Assembly: GCF_002632485.1 (NCBI RefSeq)
Contig: NZ_NIBU01000009.1
Location: forward strand, 58,826-122,825
Origin: Xenorhabdus innexi
Lineage (GTDB): Bacteria; Pseudomonadota; Gammaproteobacteria; Enterobacterales; Enterobacteriaceae
DNA: 64,000 bases
Direction of reading: 5' to 3'
Part shown: positions 1-7,604 of the stretch, piece by piece
Position numbering within the stretch: position 1 is the first letter of the stretch
Layout: each line of letters opens with the position of its first letter
Program-made: the position numbers and the translations under genes
Notes under the pieces: generated by a model
What the model was told of the DNA's origin: nothing
What the model saw: only the letters and a program-made list of their open reading frames with translations
The model's database searches: none

Positions 1-318
1 ATTAGCCACTCGACAGAAATAGTTGATAGGTTCTTTGATGATTGTTTGCAGAAAGAGTTTTTTATCCGTCGTCTGAGCTTTAGAAGTGATCCCAATCGTC
101 AAATATTTATTGTTACAATAAACAACGATAAGAAAAGTGATGCTTTTTATGTTGTTCCTTTTGCGGAATTCTCATATAGGCGCAACAAAGTGAATGTTAT
201 AGTAGACCCTAAAGCACAGTACCCTGAGCTGTGCGCAGATGTTGATAAAGCTATAGAGCTGATTAAATCCTCAATTATTGGCTATATGTCACAATATAAA
301 AGTTTATCTCTTCACTAA
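1..318 (+). CDS. Hypothetical protein, 5'-truncated by the window edge
   Basis: An open frame runs from the first base of the window to a TAA at 316-318, so at least 105 codons are visible and the start lies upstream. A TTG at 46 is possible but has no convincing ribosome binding site, so the frame is probably the C-terminal part of a longer protein. The visible part is mixed alpha/beta in composition, with no signal peptide, membrane segment or family motif I recognise. It is AT-rich like the next two genes and unlike the phage tail genes, which suggests it belongs to a cargo block inside the prophage. It ends 15 bases before the next gene and is probably co-transcribed with it. Confidence 0.5.
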   Translation: MSHSTEIVDRFFDDCLQKEFFIRRLSFRSDPNRQIFIVTINNDKKSDAFYVVPFAEFSYRRNKVNVIVDPKAQYPELCADVDKAIELIKSSIIGYMSQYKSLSLH

Positions 319-333
319 ACCGGAGATAGGGAA

Positions 334-1071
334 TTGGCTCCAAACTTCACTAAAAACTATTCTAAAGACTTAACGCGTAAGCCTTTCAGCACATCAGAGG
401 CAATAATAGATACATTTTATTACCTATCTTCTGACGGTGATTTAGTCAGAGTGGTTGAATATGCATTAATTGGTAGTGAATTCGATTACTATTGCGAATT
501 AGTCGAAATGGGGTGCGGGACAGAAGACTTCTACTCGCATCACGCAGCCGCTCTAAAAAGAGCAGGATTAAAAGAATGGCAGATAATTGAAGAATTATTG
601 TCATTAGATATGCATGAACCCAATGAAGACTCTCTGATTGGCAGGGTAGCATTTAATGATTTTAACTTTTATGACTATGACACTCTAAAAACGGGTAAAC
701 AGATTAGAGGCATTGAAATACTACGTAAATATCAGGGTATTGGTATTGCTAAGCAAATATATAAATGCTTGCTTTTAAGGCATGATTATTTAGTTTGTGA
801 CCATATACAAACCATTCTGGGTGGCCGATTATGGGCGCAGGGAATGATAAAAATTGGCGAGGTCAGAGTCTATGACTGCACGAAAAAGCAATTTATAGAT
901 GTATTGACGCCATATGGTCGCGGAATTAAAGGCGTCCTCCCGTGGAGTGCGATTGGACTAGATCAGCGTGATATGGCTCTATGGGGTTCAGAAATGAAGC
1001 TGTCAATGGAATCTTGCCACCACTTGGTCAATATTATCAGCAAAGAGCGAATATACGATAATTATGCTTAA
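334..1071 (+). CDS. Phage cargo protein with a GNAT-like acetyl-CoA motif
   Basis: This 245-residue protein starts at a TTG preceded by GGAGATAGGG with good spacing. Residues 134-139 read Q-G-I-G-I-A, which fits the Q/R-x-x-G-x-G/A acetyl-CoA pyrophosphate loop of GNAT acetyltransferases, and it is followed by a helix as expected. The first 100 residues are not recognisable. The family assignment is therefore inference from one motif; substrate and role are unknown. It follows the upstream partial frame closely and is followed by two tandem terminators, so it ends a transcription unit. Its AT-rich codon use contrasts with the tail genes. Alternative: a phage protein of unrelated fold with a chance motif. 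Confidence 0.5.
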   Translation: MAPNFTKNYSKDLTRKPFSTSEAIIDTFYYLSSDGDLVRVVEYALIGSEFDYYCELVEMGCGTEDFYSHHAAALKRAGLKEWQIIEELLSLDMHEPNEDSLIGRVAFNDFNFYDYDTLKTGKQIRGIEILRKYQGIGIAKQIYKCLLLRHDYLVCDHIQTILGGRLWAQGMIKIGEVRVYDCTKKQFIDVLTPYGRGIKGVLPWSAIGLDQRDMALWGSEMKLSMESCHHLVNIISKERIYDNYA

Positions 1072-1094
1072 CCGTTATAAATCTAATCCCGCTA

Positions 1095-1113
1095 ACCCGC
1101 TTCGGCGGGTTTT
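1095..1113 (+). terminator. Intrinsic terminator, first of a tandem pair
   Basis: ACCCGC at 1095-1100 pairs with GCGGGT at 1105-1110 across a TTCG tetraloop and runs into T residues. It lies 23 bases after the GNAT-like gene. Confidence 0.75.
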
Positions 1114-1121
1114 GCATTTCT

Positions 1122-1145
1122 AAAGCCACTTAATCGTGGCTTTTT
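1122..1145 (+). terminator. Intrinsic terminator, second of a tandem pair
   Basis: AAAGCCAC at 1122-1129 pairs with GTGGCTTT at 1136-1143, followed by more T residues. With the preceding hairpin it isolates the lipoprotein gene from upstream transcription. Confidence 0.75.
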
Positions 1146-1204
1146 GCATTGTTTTGCGCCAACTGATTGGTATCATGAGCAAAATTTAATGATGAGGGGT
1201 TATG

Positions 1205-1879
1205 ATGAGGAAGAATGTAATTGCTCTGCTTGTGGGCGCTGTTTTATTAGTTGGATGTGACTCAAAAGAGTTATCTCCAGAAGATAATCAACAAGTAGAT
1301 AGTTTGAAAACCGAGCAACAATTACTGCCAGCGGCTAGTGGACCATTTGGATTACAGATGGGGCTAACGAAGAAAAATATTGAGGATATGATCGGTAACA
1401 CACTAGAGCCAACTAAAGTTACAAATGTTTATCTAGTGGACAAATTACCTAAAAAAAATGATTCTTTTAAAATCTATGCACTTTTTATCTCCCCAACGCT
1501 CGGGCTTTGCAAAATACGCGCTATTGGTAACGATATCGAAAATGACGCATATGGCATTTCTCTAAGGGTTAAATTTAATGACCTAAAGACATCTCTTGAT
1601 TCGATTTACGGTGAAAGTAAGGAAACTGACTTGCTATTACCCAGTTCGATATGGAATGAGCCGAGAGATTGGATGGAAGGATTAAATAAAAAAGAAAGAG
1701 TTTTACGTGCAAAATGGGAATCTAAAAGCGAAGCTTTGCAAAAAAATAATGTTGGTTCTTTATTATTGAGTGCTAAAGCTAGCGATAGTTCATCTGGATA
1801 CCTTCTCTTGCAATATGAATTCAAGAATCATATTGAATGTGCTAAAGAGATAAATAATGCTAATAAAGACTCACTTTAA
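1205..1879 (+). CDS. Prophage-encoded lipoprotein (moron candidate)
   Basis: The product is a lipoprotein of 224 residues. The N-terminus has a basic start, a hydrophobic stretch and a lipobox ending L-V-G-C at residue 18. The residue after the lipidated Cys is Asp, which in E. coli-type Lol sorting keeps lipoproteins in the inner membrane. ATG codons occur at 1202 and 1205; the GAGGGG at 1194-1199 is better spaced for 1205. The mature region is charged, with one internal Cys pair candidate (IGLCKIRA-like segment and a Cys near the end), and matches no family I recognise. The gene sits between terminators on both sides and is AT-rich, the usual layout of a phage moron expressed in the lysogen. 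Function unknown. Confidence 0.7.
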   Translation: MRKNVIALLVGAVLLVGCDSKELSPEDNQQVDSLKTEQQLLPAASGPFGLQMGLTKKNIEDMIGNTLEPTKVTNVYLVDKLPKKNDSFKIYALFISPTLGLCKIRAIGNDIENDAYGISLRVKFNDLKTSLDSIYGESKETDLLLPSSIWNEPRDWMEGLNKKERVLRAKWESKSEALQKNNVGSLLLSAKASDSSSGYLLLQYEFKNHIECAKEINNANKDSL

Positions 1880-1980
1880 TTAAATAGATCTTGCCAGCAT
1901 GGGATTTTTTCTCACGCCACTTTAGACAGAAGCCTCATTACGGGGCTTATTATTGGCAGTTATCTACACTAATCAACCAT

Positions 1981-2002
1981 AACCTCGCTTCGGCGGGGTT
2001 TT
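1981..2002 (+). terminator. UUCG-capped terminator hairpin before the tape measure gene
   Basis: AACCTCGC at 1981-1988 pairs with GCGGGGTT at 1993-2000 (one G-T pair) across a TTCG loop, followed by T residues. It closes the lipoprotein unit. Because the tape measure gene starts 22 bases later, phage late transcription must read through it, probably by antitermination. Confidence 0.65.
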
Positions 2003-2023
2003 CTGTTTTAAGGGGATCGGAAA

Positions 2024-5000
2024 ATGACAACGCAGGTCGGCAATATTGTTTATCAGGTATCAATGGATGTGGCGCAACTTCTGACAACGCAACGGCAACT
2101 GGATTCGCGCATGAGTCAGGTAGAGCAGCGTTTTAATCAAACAGGGCGTTCAGTGCAGGGGGCCGAACAAGCGTTACTCAGTCTGTCACGGGCAGCCACT
2201 GCGGTCACCGCCGCTTTATCCGTGGAGAAAATAGCCAGTTATGCCGATGCGTGGGTTGTGGTGAATAACAAACTGGTTAACTCCATTAAAACCAATGAAA
2301 CACTGGCGGAAGTGACCGAGCGTGTATTCAATATTGCCCAGAACTCCCGTGCGAATCTGGATGCTACGGCTGCGTTGTATGGTCGCCTTGAAAGAGCCAC
2401 GCGCAGTTATGGGATGTCGGCTGATGAGGTGGCGAAATTAACCGAAACCGTGGCAAAAGGTCTGGTGGTCTCAGGCGCAACGGCGGCAGAATCATCAAGC
2501 GTTATGATTCAGTTCTCGCAGGCGATGGCTTCGGGTGTGCTGCGCGGTGAAGAATTTAACTCCATGTCTGAGAACGGCAGTCGTTTAATTGCAGCATTGA
2601 GTGACCACCTCGGCGTAAATATCGGTCAGCTAAGGAAGATGGCGGCAGAGGGTAAATTAACGGCTAAGGTTGTCTCGAAGGCTTTTCTGGCGCAGGCCAG
2701 CACTATCGCGAAAGAATTTGATAAAACATCTGCAACCATGAGCCAGTCAATCGAAATGGCGGCAAACAATATGACCAAGTTTTTTGGTCAATCCACTACG
2801 GTTCAGACGGCACTGAAAGCGTTTAATAGCACGTTGGTCACGGTCAGTGAAAATATGGATCTGGTTGCGGGGGCTGCCACTGCCTTGGCTGCTGTGATGG
2901 GGTCAAGGATGGTCAGTGCGATGACACTGGCGGCGAGTCAGAAAATCACAAACGTCAGGTCATCTATCGCGTTAGCGCAAGCGAATAAAGCAGAAGCAGA
3001 AAGCGCACTGTATGCCGCCAATATGACATTGCGTAAAGCAGAAATGGATAAAATTGCTGCGATTGAGGCATTACGCCATGCCGAGGCTGAATATGCTGTC
3101 GTCAGGGGCACCGACGCTGCTACAGCGGCACTTGCCCGATTCACCGCTGCTAAAGCCACGGCAACGACAGCCACAGCGACATACAGAACTGCACAAGATG
3201 TTGCCGCCACTGCCCAGACAAGGCTGACCGCTGCGACAAACACGGCCAGCGTTGCAATGAATAGACTGAAAGGCGCGATGGCATTTTTAGGTGGGCCACT
3301 GGGGGTGGTGATGCTAGCCGCAACAGCGCTTTATTATTTCCATGACCAAGCAGAAAATGCGAAGAAAGAGGCGAAAGACTTATCTAATACGGTTGAGAGT
3401 TTGACTGGCAATCTACAGGCGCTGAGTAAAGTTAAGCTTGAAGAAAATAAAGTCAAATTAGAAAGAAAGCTAGATGAACAGCGTGAACAGACAAAGAAGC
3501 AAAAAGTCAAGGTAAGCGGCCTTCAATACTACGCTGATCATAATGCTGGGCTAATATTTGCAACACCATCTGAGAAAAAAATGAAGGAACTCAGAGAAGA
3601 GTTAGCCTTGGCTAAGGGTGAGCTTGAGGATATGCAAACGGTCGAAAGTAATTATAAAAAGGCGCTTGATCTCACCAATAAAGCTATTGCTGACAACACA
3701 AATCTAACCAATAAAAATGCGGATGCTCTCAAAAACAAAAATGAAGGCACTGATCAGGCATCTGAAAAAGCCGCTGACTACATCAAGCAACTTAAACAAT
3801 CCAATGAACTGCTCAGGATTAAAGAGGGGCTGGAAAGGGATTTAAAGGCCGCAGAGTTCAAGGCTGATGAGGTGGGCGCAAGCTCTAAGCAGAGGACAGT
3901 GATAGAGGAAGAAATCAGAGAAGAAAATCGACTGAAGGAAGCGAAACAAAAAAGAGAAGACGCTGAAAGGAAGGCAGAAAACGCCAGAAAGAAAGCCGCA
4001 GATGAAGCTGAGCAGCGAGCCAATGATATTACGAATGCGTTAGCCCGGCAGCGTGCTGAAATAGAGCGGATTAACACCGGTTACAAAGAAAACAGCCTTG
4101 AAATGGCGAAATACGATGCCGTCAAAGCCATGCCGAAAGGGACGTCCCCCGACGTACTGGAAAAAGTCAGAAAACAAGCCGAAGAGAAGTACAACCTTGA
4201 ACGGGATGCTGCTGCCAGAGCGTGGTTTCTTGAGCAGGATGCGTTGGCGAAATCAAAGGCGAGCATGGATGAAGAGCTGGATTACCTGATCCGTATCAAA
4301 GATCAGGAATTGATTGAAAAAGAAGATTTCCACAAGCGCGAACAGGAAATCAGGGAACGTTATAAGCAGAAACAAACGGAAGCGGACATTAACAAAAAAG
4401 TGGGCGCCTCTGTTAGTACGAACGATACATTAATGGGGCAGGTCGATCCGATTCAGCAGCTCCAGAATGAATATACGCAAAAAATGGCGTTACTGGATGC
4501 CTATAATGCCCATGATATCGGCGAACACGAAAGAATTCTCCAGCTCAAAGCCGATCTGACCCGTAAATTCAATGATGACATGACCAACGCCCAGTGGGAG
4601 CAATGGAAGGGGCAGAGTGAGATGTATCAGTTTATGGGAAATTCCCTGGAAGCATTAGGCCAACGCTCCGCCAATGCCATCACCGGACTGTTAACCGGCA
4701 CGCAGACCGCCAATGAAGCCATGCGCAATCTGGCGTTAACCATCACCAACGAAGCCGTCTCTGCCTTAGTCCAGATGGGGATGCAGCAAATCAAGAATAT
4801 GATCATCGGAAAAGCTGCGAATACGGCGGCGAAGGTGGATGCGGTCGCAACGGGGGCGACCATCACCACGGCAATGGCACCGGCAGCAGCAGCGGCCAGT
4901 GTGGCCACTATGGGGACGGCGGCAACGTTTGGCATGGCTGCCATGACTGCCGCTGTCCCTGCCATGATTGCCTTACTGGGGGCGCGTAAGAACGGCGGAC

Positions 5001-5296
5001 CCGTCAGCCCAAACGGCGCCTACCGGATTGGGGAGAATAACCAGCCGGAGATATTCAAGGCTAACAACGGTCATCAGTACATGATACCGGGCGATCGGGG
5101 GAAGGTGGTCAGTAACCGGGAGATGGGCAAGGGGGGTAATGGCGTATCGGTGGGCAGTATCAACGTGTCGTTTAATGTCCAGACACAGGGCAACTTTTCC
5201 GAACAGGATGCACGGATGATGTCAGGGATGGTGAAAAAGACCATTTATGACGTGCTGATGGATGAACGCAGGCCGGGCGGTATGCTGGAACATTAA
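2024..5296 (+). CDS. Phage tail tape measure protein (lambda gpH type)
   Basis: This 1090-residue protein sets tail length and occupies the tail lumen during assembly. AAGGGG lies upstream of ATG 2024 with good spacing. The N-terminal third (about residues 60-240) resembles the tape-measure N-terminal domain. A hydrophobic stretch follows near residues 415-430 (FLGGPLGVVMLAATALYYF), then long Ala/Lys/Glu-rich helical regions predicted to be coiled coil (about 430-850). A second hydrophobic Ala/Met/Gly-rich region lies at 930-985, and the C-terminus carries the PxGxYRIGENNQPEIF-type segment common to lambda-family tape measures. It is longer than lambda gpH (853 residues), so the tail may be longer. 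No G/T tail-chaperone frameshift pair is adjacent; a cargo block occupies that position. Confidence 0.92.
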   Translation: MTTQVGNIVYQVSMDVAQLLTTQRQLDSRMSQVEQRFNQTGRSVQGAEQALLSLSRAATAVTAALSVEKIASYADAWVVVNNKLVNSIKTNETLAEVTERVFNIAQNSRANLDATAALYGRLERATRSYGMSADEVAKLTETVAKGLVVSGATAAESSSVMIQFSQAMASGVLRGEEFNSMSENGSRLIAALSDHLGVNIGQLRKMAAEGKLTAKVVSKAFLAQASTIAKEFDKTSATMSQSIEMAANNMTKFFGQSTTVQTALKAFNSTLVTVSENMDLVAGAATALAAVMGSRMVSAMTLAASQKITNVRSSIALAQANKAEAESALYAANMTLRKAEMDKIAAIEALRHAEAEYAVVRGTDAATAALARFTAAKATATTATATYRTAQDVAATAQTRLTAATNTASVAMNRLKGAMAFLGGPLGVVMLAATALYYFHDQAENAKKEAKDLSNTVESLTGNLQALSKVKLEENKVKLERKLDEQREQTKKQKVKVSGLQYYADHNAGLIFATPSEKKMKELREELALAKGELEDMQTVESNYKKALDLTNKAIADNTNLTNKNADALKNKNEGTDQASEKAADYIKQLKQSNELLRIKEGLERDLKAAEFKADEVGASSKQRTVIEEEIREENRLKEAKQKREDAERKAENARKKAADEAEQRANDITNALARQRAEIERINTGYKENSLEMAKYDAVKAMPKGTSPDVLEKVRKQAEEKYNLERDAAARAWFLEQDALAKSKASMDEELDYLIRIKDQELIEKEDFHKREQEIRERYKQKQTEADINKKVGASVSTNDTLMGQVDPIQQLQNEYTQKMALLDAYNAHDIGEHERILQLKADLTRKFNDDMTNAQWEQWKGQSEMYQFMGNSLEALGQRSANAITGLLTGTQTANEAMRNLALTITNEAVSALVQMGMQQIKNMIIGKAANTAAKVDAVATGATITTAMAPAAAAASVATMGTAATFGMAAMTAAVPAMIALLGARKNGGPVSPNGAYRIGENNQPEIFKANNGHQYMIPGDRGKVVSNREMGKGGNGVSVGSINVSFNVQTQGNFSEQDARMMSGMVKKTIYDVLMDERRPGGMLEH

Positions 5297-5317
5297 CCTT
5301 CTTCGGCAGGTTTTTTT
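5295..5317 (+). terminator. UUCG-capped hairpin between tape measure and gpM genes
   Basis: AACCT at 5295-5299 pairs with AGGTT at 5308-5312 around a C-TTCG-G cap, followed by a T run to 5317. It lies inside the late operon, so it may be a processing or stability element rather than a full stop. Confidence 0.5.
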
Positions 5318-5328
5318 ATAGGTGAAAT

Positions 5329-5664
5329 ATGACAAAACCAGAATTTACCTGGCGGCCACAGGATCATTATGAAGTGTCCCATGCGCCGCGTGTGAAAGTG
5401 ATTAAGTTCGGTGATGGCTATGAGCAGCGTGTCAAAGACGGCCTCAATCATCAGCTCAAACGCTACCAGCTGAATTTTATTGAACAGGCCGATATGGGTC
5501 GTGAGATTGATGCGTTTTTACGGGCACGGGGCGCGGTGGAGGCGTTTACATGGCGCACCAGTGACGATAACCGGTTGCGCACGTTTGTCTGCCGGTCATG
5601 GACGGTCAACCGCCAGCGGGTGGTCTGGTCAGTGAACTGTACGTTTGAAGAGGTGGTGGCATGA
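5329..5664 (+). CDS. Phage minor tail protein (lambda gpM family)
   Basis: This is a 111-residue protein of the gpM / phage minor tail family, part of the tail tip that initiates assembly. The segment with VKVIKFGDGYEQR near the N-terminus and the C-terminal run with W-T-V-N are typical of the family, and the length is normal. Translation starts after AGGTGAAAT. Its stop overlaps the start of the gpL gene by four bases (ATGA), indicating translational coupling. Order M-L-K-I-J matches lambda. Confidence 0.88.
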   Translation: MTKPEFTWRPQDHYEVSHAPRVKVIKFGDGYEQRVKDGLNHQLKRYQLNFIEQADMGREIDAFLRARGAVEAFTWRTSDDNRLRTFVCRSWTVNRQRVVWSVNCTFEEVVA

Positions 5665-6365
5665 GGGATATACCACAGGACATGCGGATTGCGGTCACCG
5701 AACTGGGTCAGGCTGCCATTCTCAATCTGTATGAAATTGATTTAACCGCCTTTGGCGGCGATATCTACCGGTTTCATGATGGCATGAACGGGCGGTTACA
5801 GCCGGTGATTTGGCAGGGGGTGCGCTATGAGGCGTACCCGGTTGAGGTGAGCGGGTTTGAGATGAACGGGAAAGGCCCCAGTGCCCGTCCGAAAATGGTG
5901 TTTGCCAATATCAATGGGTTGATGACCGCCATCAATCAGGATTTCCATGATGCACTGGGGGCGGTGGTGACACGCCATCAGGTGCCGGAACAATATCTGG
6001 ATGCGGTGAACTTCCTCAATGGCAACCCGCAGGCCGATCCGACACGGGAAGCGGTCAGTAAGTACCTGATTGAGCAGAAACAGGAGGCCAATGCGGATTT
6101 TGTCACCTATTTGCTGGCCTTGCCCAGTGAAACGGACGGTGCGTTAATTCCGGCACGGGTGATTCAGGCGGATATCTGCTGCTGGCAGTACCGTTCGGCA
6201 GACTGTGGCTATGATGGCCCGCCGGTGGCGGATGAAAAAGACCAGTCCACCTCCAATCCCCTGCAAGACCGCTGCTCCAAGAAATACAGCGGCTGCGTGA
6301 TCCGTTTTCCCCGCCCGTTATCGATGCCCTATGGCGGTTTTCTGGGTGCCAATAAGTTAGGTTAA
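5661..6365 (+). CDS. Phage minor tail protein L, iron-sulphur tail-tip protein
   Basis: This 234-residue protein belongs to the lambda gpL family, a tail-tip component between gpM and gpK. The C-terminal part holds a Cys-rich region with CC, then C, C and C (about residues 172-213). In lambda gpL four cysteines in the C-terminal domain coordinate an iron-sulphur cluster, so the same is inferred here. The length is close to lambda gpL (232). The start overlaps the gpM stop by four bases and the gpK gene begins five bases after the end, so these are translated as a coupled block. Confidence 0.9.
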   Translation: MRDIPQDMRIAVTELGQAAILNLYEIDLTAFGGDIYRFHDGMNGRLQPVIWQGVRYEAYPVEVSGFEMNGKGPSARPKMVFANINGLMTAINQDFHDALGAVVTRHQVPEQYLDAVNFLNGNPQADPTREAVSKYLIEQKQEANADFVTYLLALPSETDGALIPARVIQADICCWQYRSADCGYDGPPVADEKDQSTSNPLQDRCSKKYSGCVIRFPRPLSMPYGGFLGANKLG

Positions 6366-6369
6366 TACC

Positions 6370-7083
6370 ATGATTGAACAAGACATTATCGCCCACGCGC
6401 AAGCGGAAGGGGTGAGGGAGTCGTGCGGCCTGATTGCCGGGGGGCGCTATTTTCCCTGCCGCAATATTGCCCCCGATCCGGCGCACTATTTTGACATTCA
6501 CCCGGATGACTGGATAACCGCCGAGGGCATGGCCGAGATTGAGGCCATTGTGCACAGCCATCCTAACGGTCAACCCCATCTGAGTGCCGAAGACCGCCGA
6601 CAGCAGATAAAAACCAGGCTGCCGTGGTGGTTGGTCTGTGGTGATCGGGTGCATCAATTCCGACCGGTGCCGCGTTTATTGGGGCGCGAATTTATCCACG
6701 GGTTACAGGATTGCTACTCGCTGATCCGGGATGCCTACCATCTGGCGGGGATTGAGTTAGACGATATTCCCCGTGATGAAGCATGGTGGAACACGGGGCA
6801 GAACCTGTATCTCGATAACAGCCTCAGCCAGGGGTTCCGGCAGGTGGATGAGATTCAGCCCGGCGACATCATCCTGATTTGTCTGGGCAGTCAGACGCCC
6901 TGTCACGGGGCGATTTATCTCGGTAACCAGCACATTCTGCATCATCGTCCTGATCGCATCAGTAAGCGGGATATCTATGACGGTTACTGGCTTCGCTACA
7001 CACATTCAGTCTGGAGACATTCTCAATGGTCAAGTTACAGCTTGGCGGCCATCTCAGAAGATTTGGCCGTCGCTATGAATTAG
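6370..7083 (+). CDS. Phage tail assembly protein K, JAMM plus NlpC/P60 peptidase
   Basis: This 237-residue protein combines two hydrolase domains. The N-terminal half has a JAMM/MPN metalloprotease signature: Glu17, His62-x-His64, Ser72 and Asp75 in the HxH-x7-S-x2-D arrangement. The C-terminal half is an NlpC/P60 domain with nucleophile candidate Cys115 in D-C-Y-S and a candidate His179 in C-H-G. In lambda, gpK acts in tail-tip assembly and probably in local peptidoglycan processing during infection. Both active sites look intact. The gpI gene begins within its last 58 bases. Confidence 0.9.
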   Translation: MIEQDIIAHAQAEGVRESCGLIAGGRYFPCRNIAPDPAHYFDIHPDDWITAEGMAEIEAIVHSHPNGQPHLSAEDRRQQIKTRLPWWLVCGDRVHQFRPVPRLLGREFIHGLQDCYSLIRDAYHLAGIELDDIPRDEAWWNTGQNLYLDNSLSQGFRQVDEIQPGDIILICLGSQTPCHGAIYLGNQHILHHRPDRISKRDIYDGYWLRYTHSVWRHSQWSSYSLAAISEDLAVAMN

Positions 7084-7604
7084 AGGTGCGTGACGCCGCC
7101 GAAGCGGTCAGGTGCCTGTGTTATCAGTTAAAAGGCTTCCAGCAGGCGTTGGCTGACGGGCAGTACCGCATTCGCATTGCCGGGCGGGATATGACGGCAC
7201 AATCGATGCCGGCGGGGATGAATCATCCGCTGAATGCGGGCGATACCGTGACGATTGTGCCGGTGATTACCGGAGCGGGTGGTAATAGTGCCGGGATCGG
7301 CATGGCGGTATTGGGAGGCGTGGCGATTGCGGCGGCCTTTATGACCGGGGGCGCGTCAATCGCCTTGTGGAGTGCTTACACGGCGGGGCTGGCGATGGCG
7401 GGGGTGGCGCTGTTAGGGGCAGGCTTGGCGACGATGCTGACCAAAATGCCGGATACCCCCTCGATGGGGGCCAGTAAAACCGAGGGGAACCGCTATTTCA
7501 GTTCACTGGAAAACCGGATCGGGCAGGGCTATCCCGTGCCGATTGCTTACGGGGAACTGGTGGTGGGGTCAAATGTGATTTCGCAGGGCCTGGAGATCGA
7601 GTAA
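7026..7604 (+). CDS. Phage tail assembly protein I
   Basis: This 192-residue protein is of the gpI family, needed for tail-tip assembly. The start at 7026 lies inside the gpK gene and is preceded by GGAG at 7013-7016. The N-terminal half is a ubiquitin-like fold candidate with the family's ELEVRDAAEAVRCL pattern. The middle (about residues 95-145) is Gly/Ala-rich and hydrophobic, as in lambda gpI. The stop shares bases with the gpJ start (TAATG). Confidence 0.87.
   Translation: MVKLQLGGHLRRFGRRYELEVRDAAEAVRCLCYQLKGFQQALADGQYRIRIAGRDMTAQSMPAGMNHPLNAGDTVTIVPVITGAGGNSAGIGMAVLGGVAIAAAFMTGGASIALWSAYTAGLAMAGVALLGAGLATMLTKMPDTPSMGASKTEGNRYFSSLENRIGQGYPVPIAYGELVVGSNVISQGLEIE

Noticed and set aside
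1891..2136. An 81-codon plus-strand frame overlapping the tape measure start
   Set aside because: It crosses a terminator hairpin and the real tape measure start in another frame, and has no ribosome site.
2938..4965. Long minus-strand frames inside the tape measure gene
   Set aside because: They are Ala/Ser-rich mirror frames of a GC-rich helical coding sequence.
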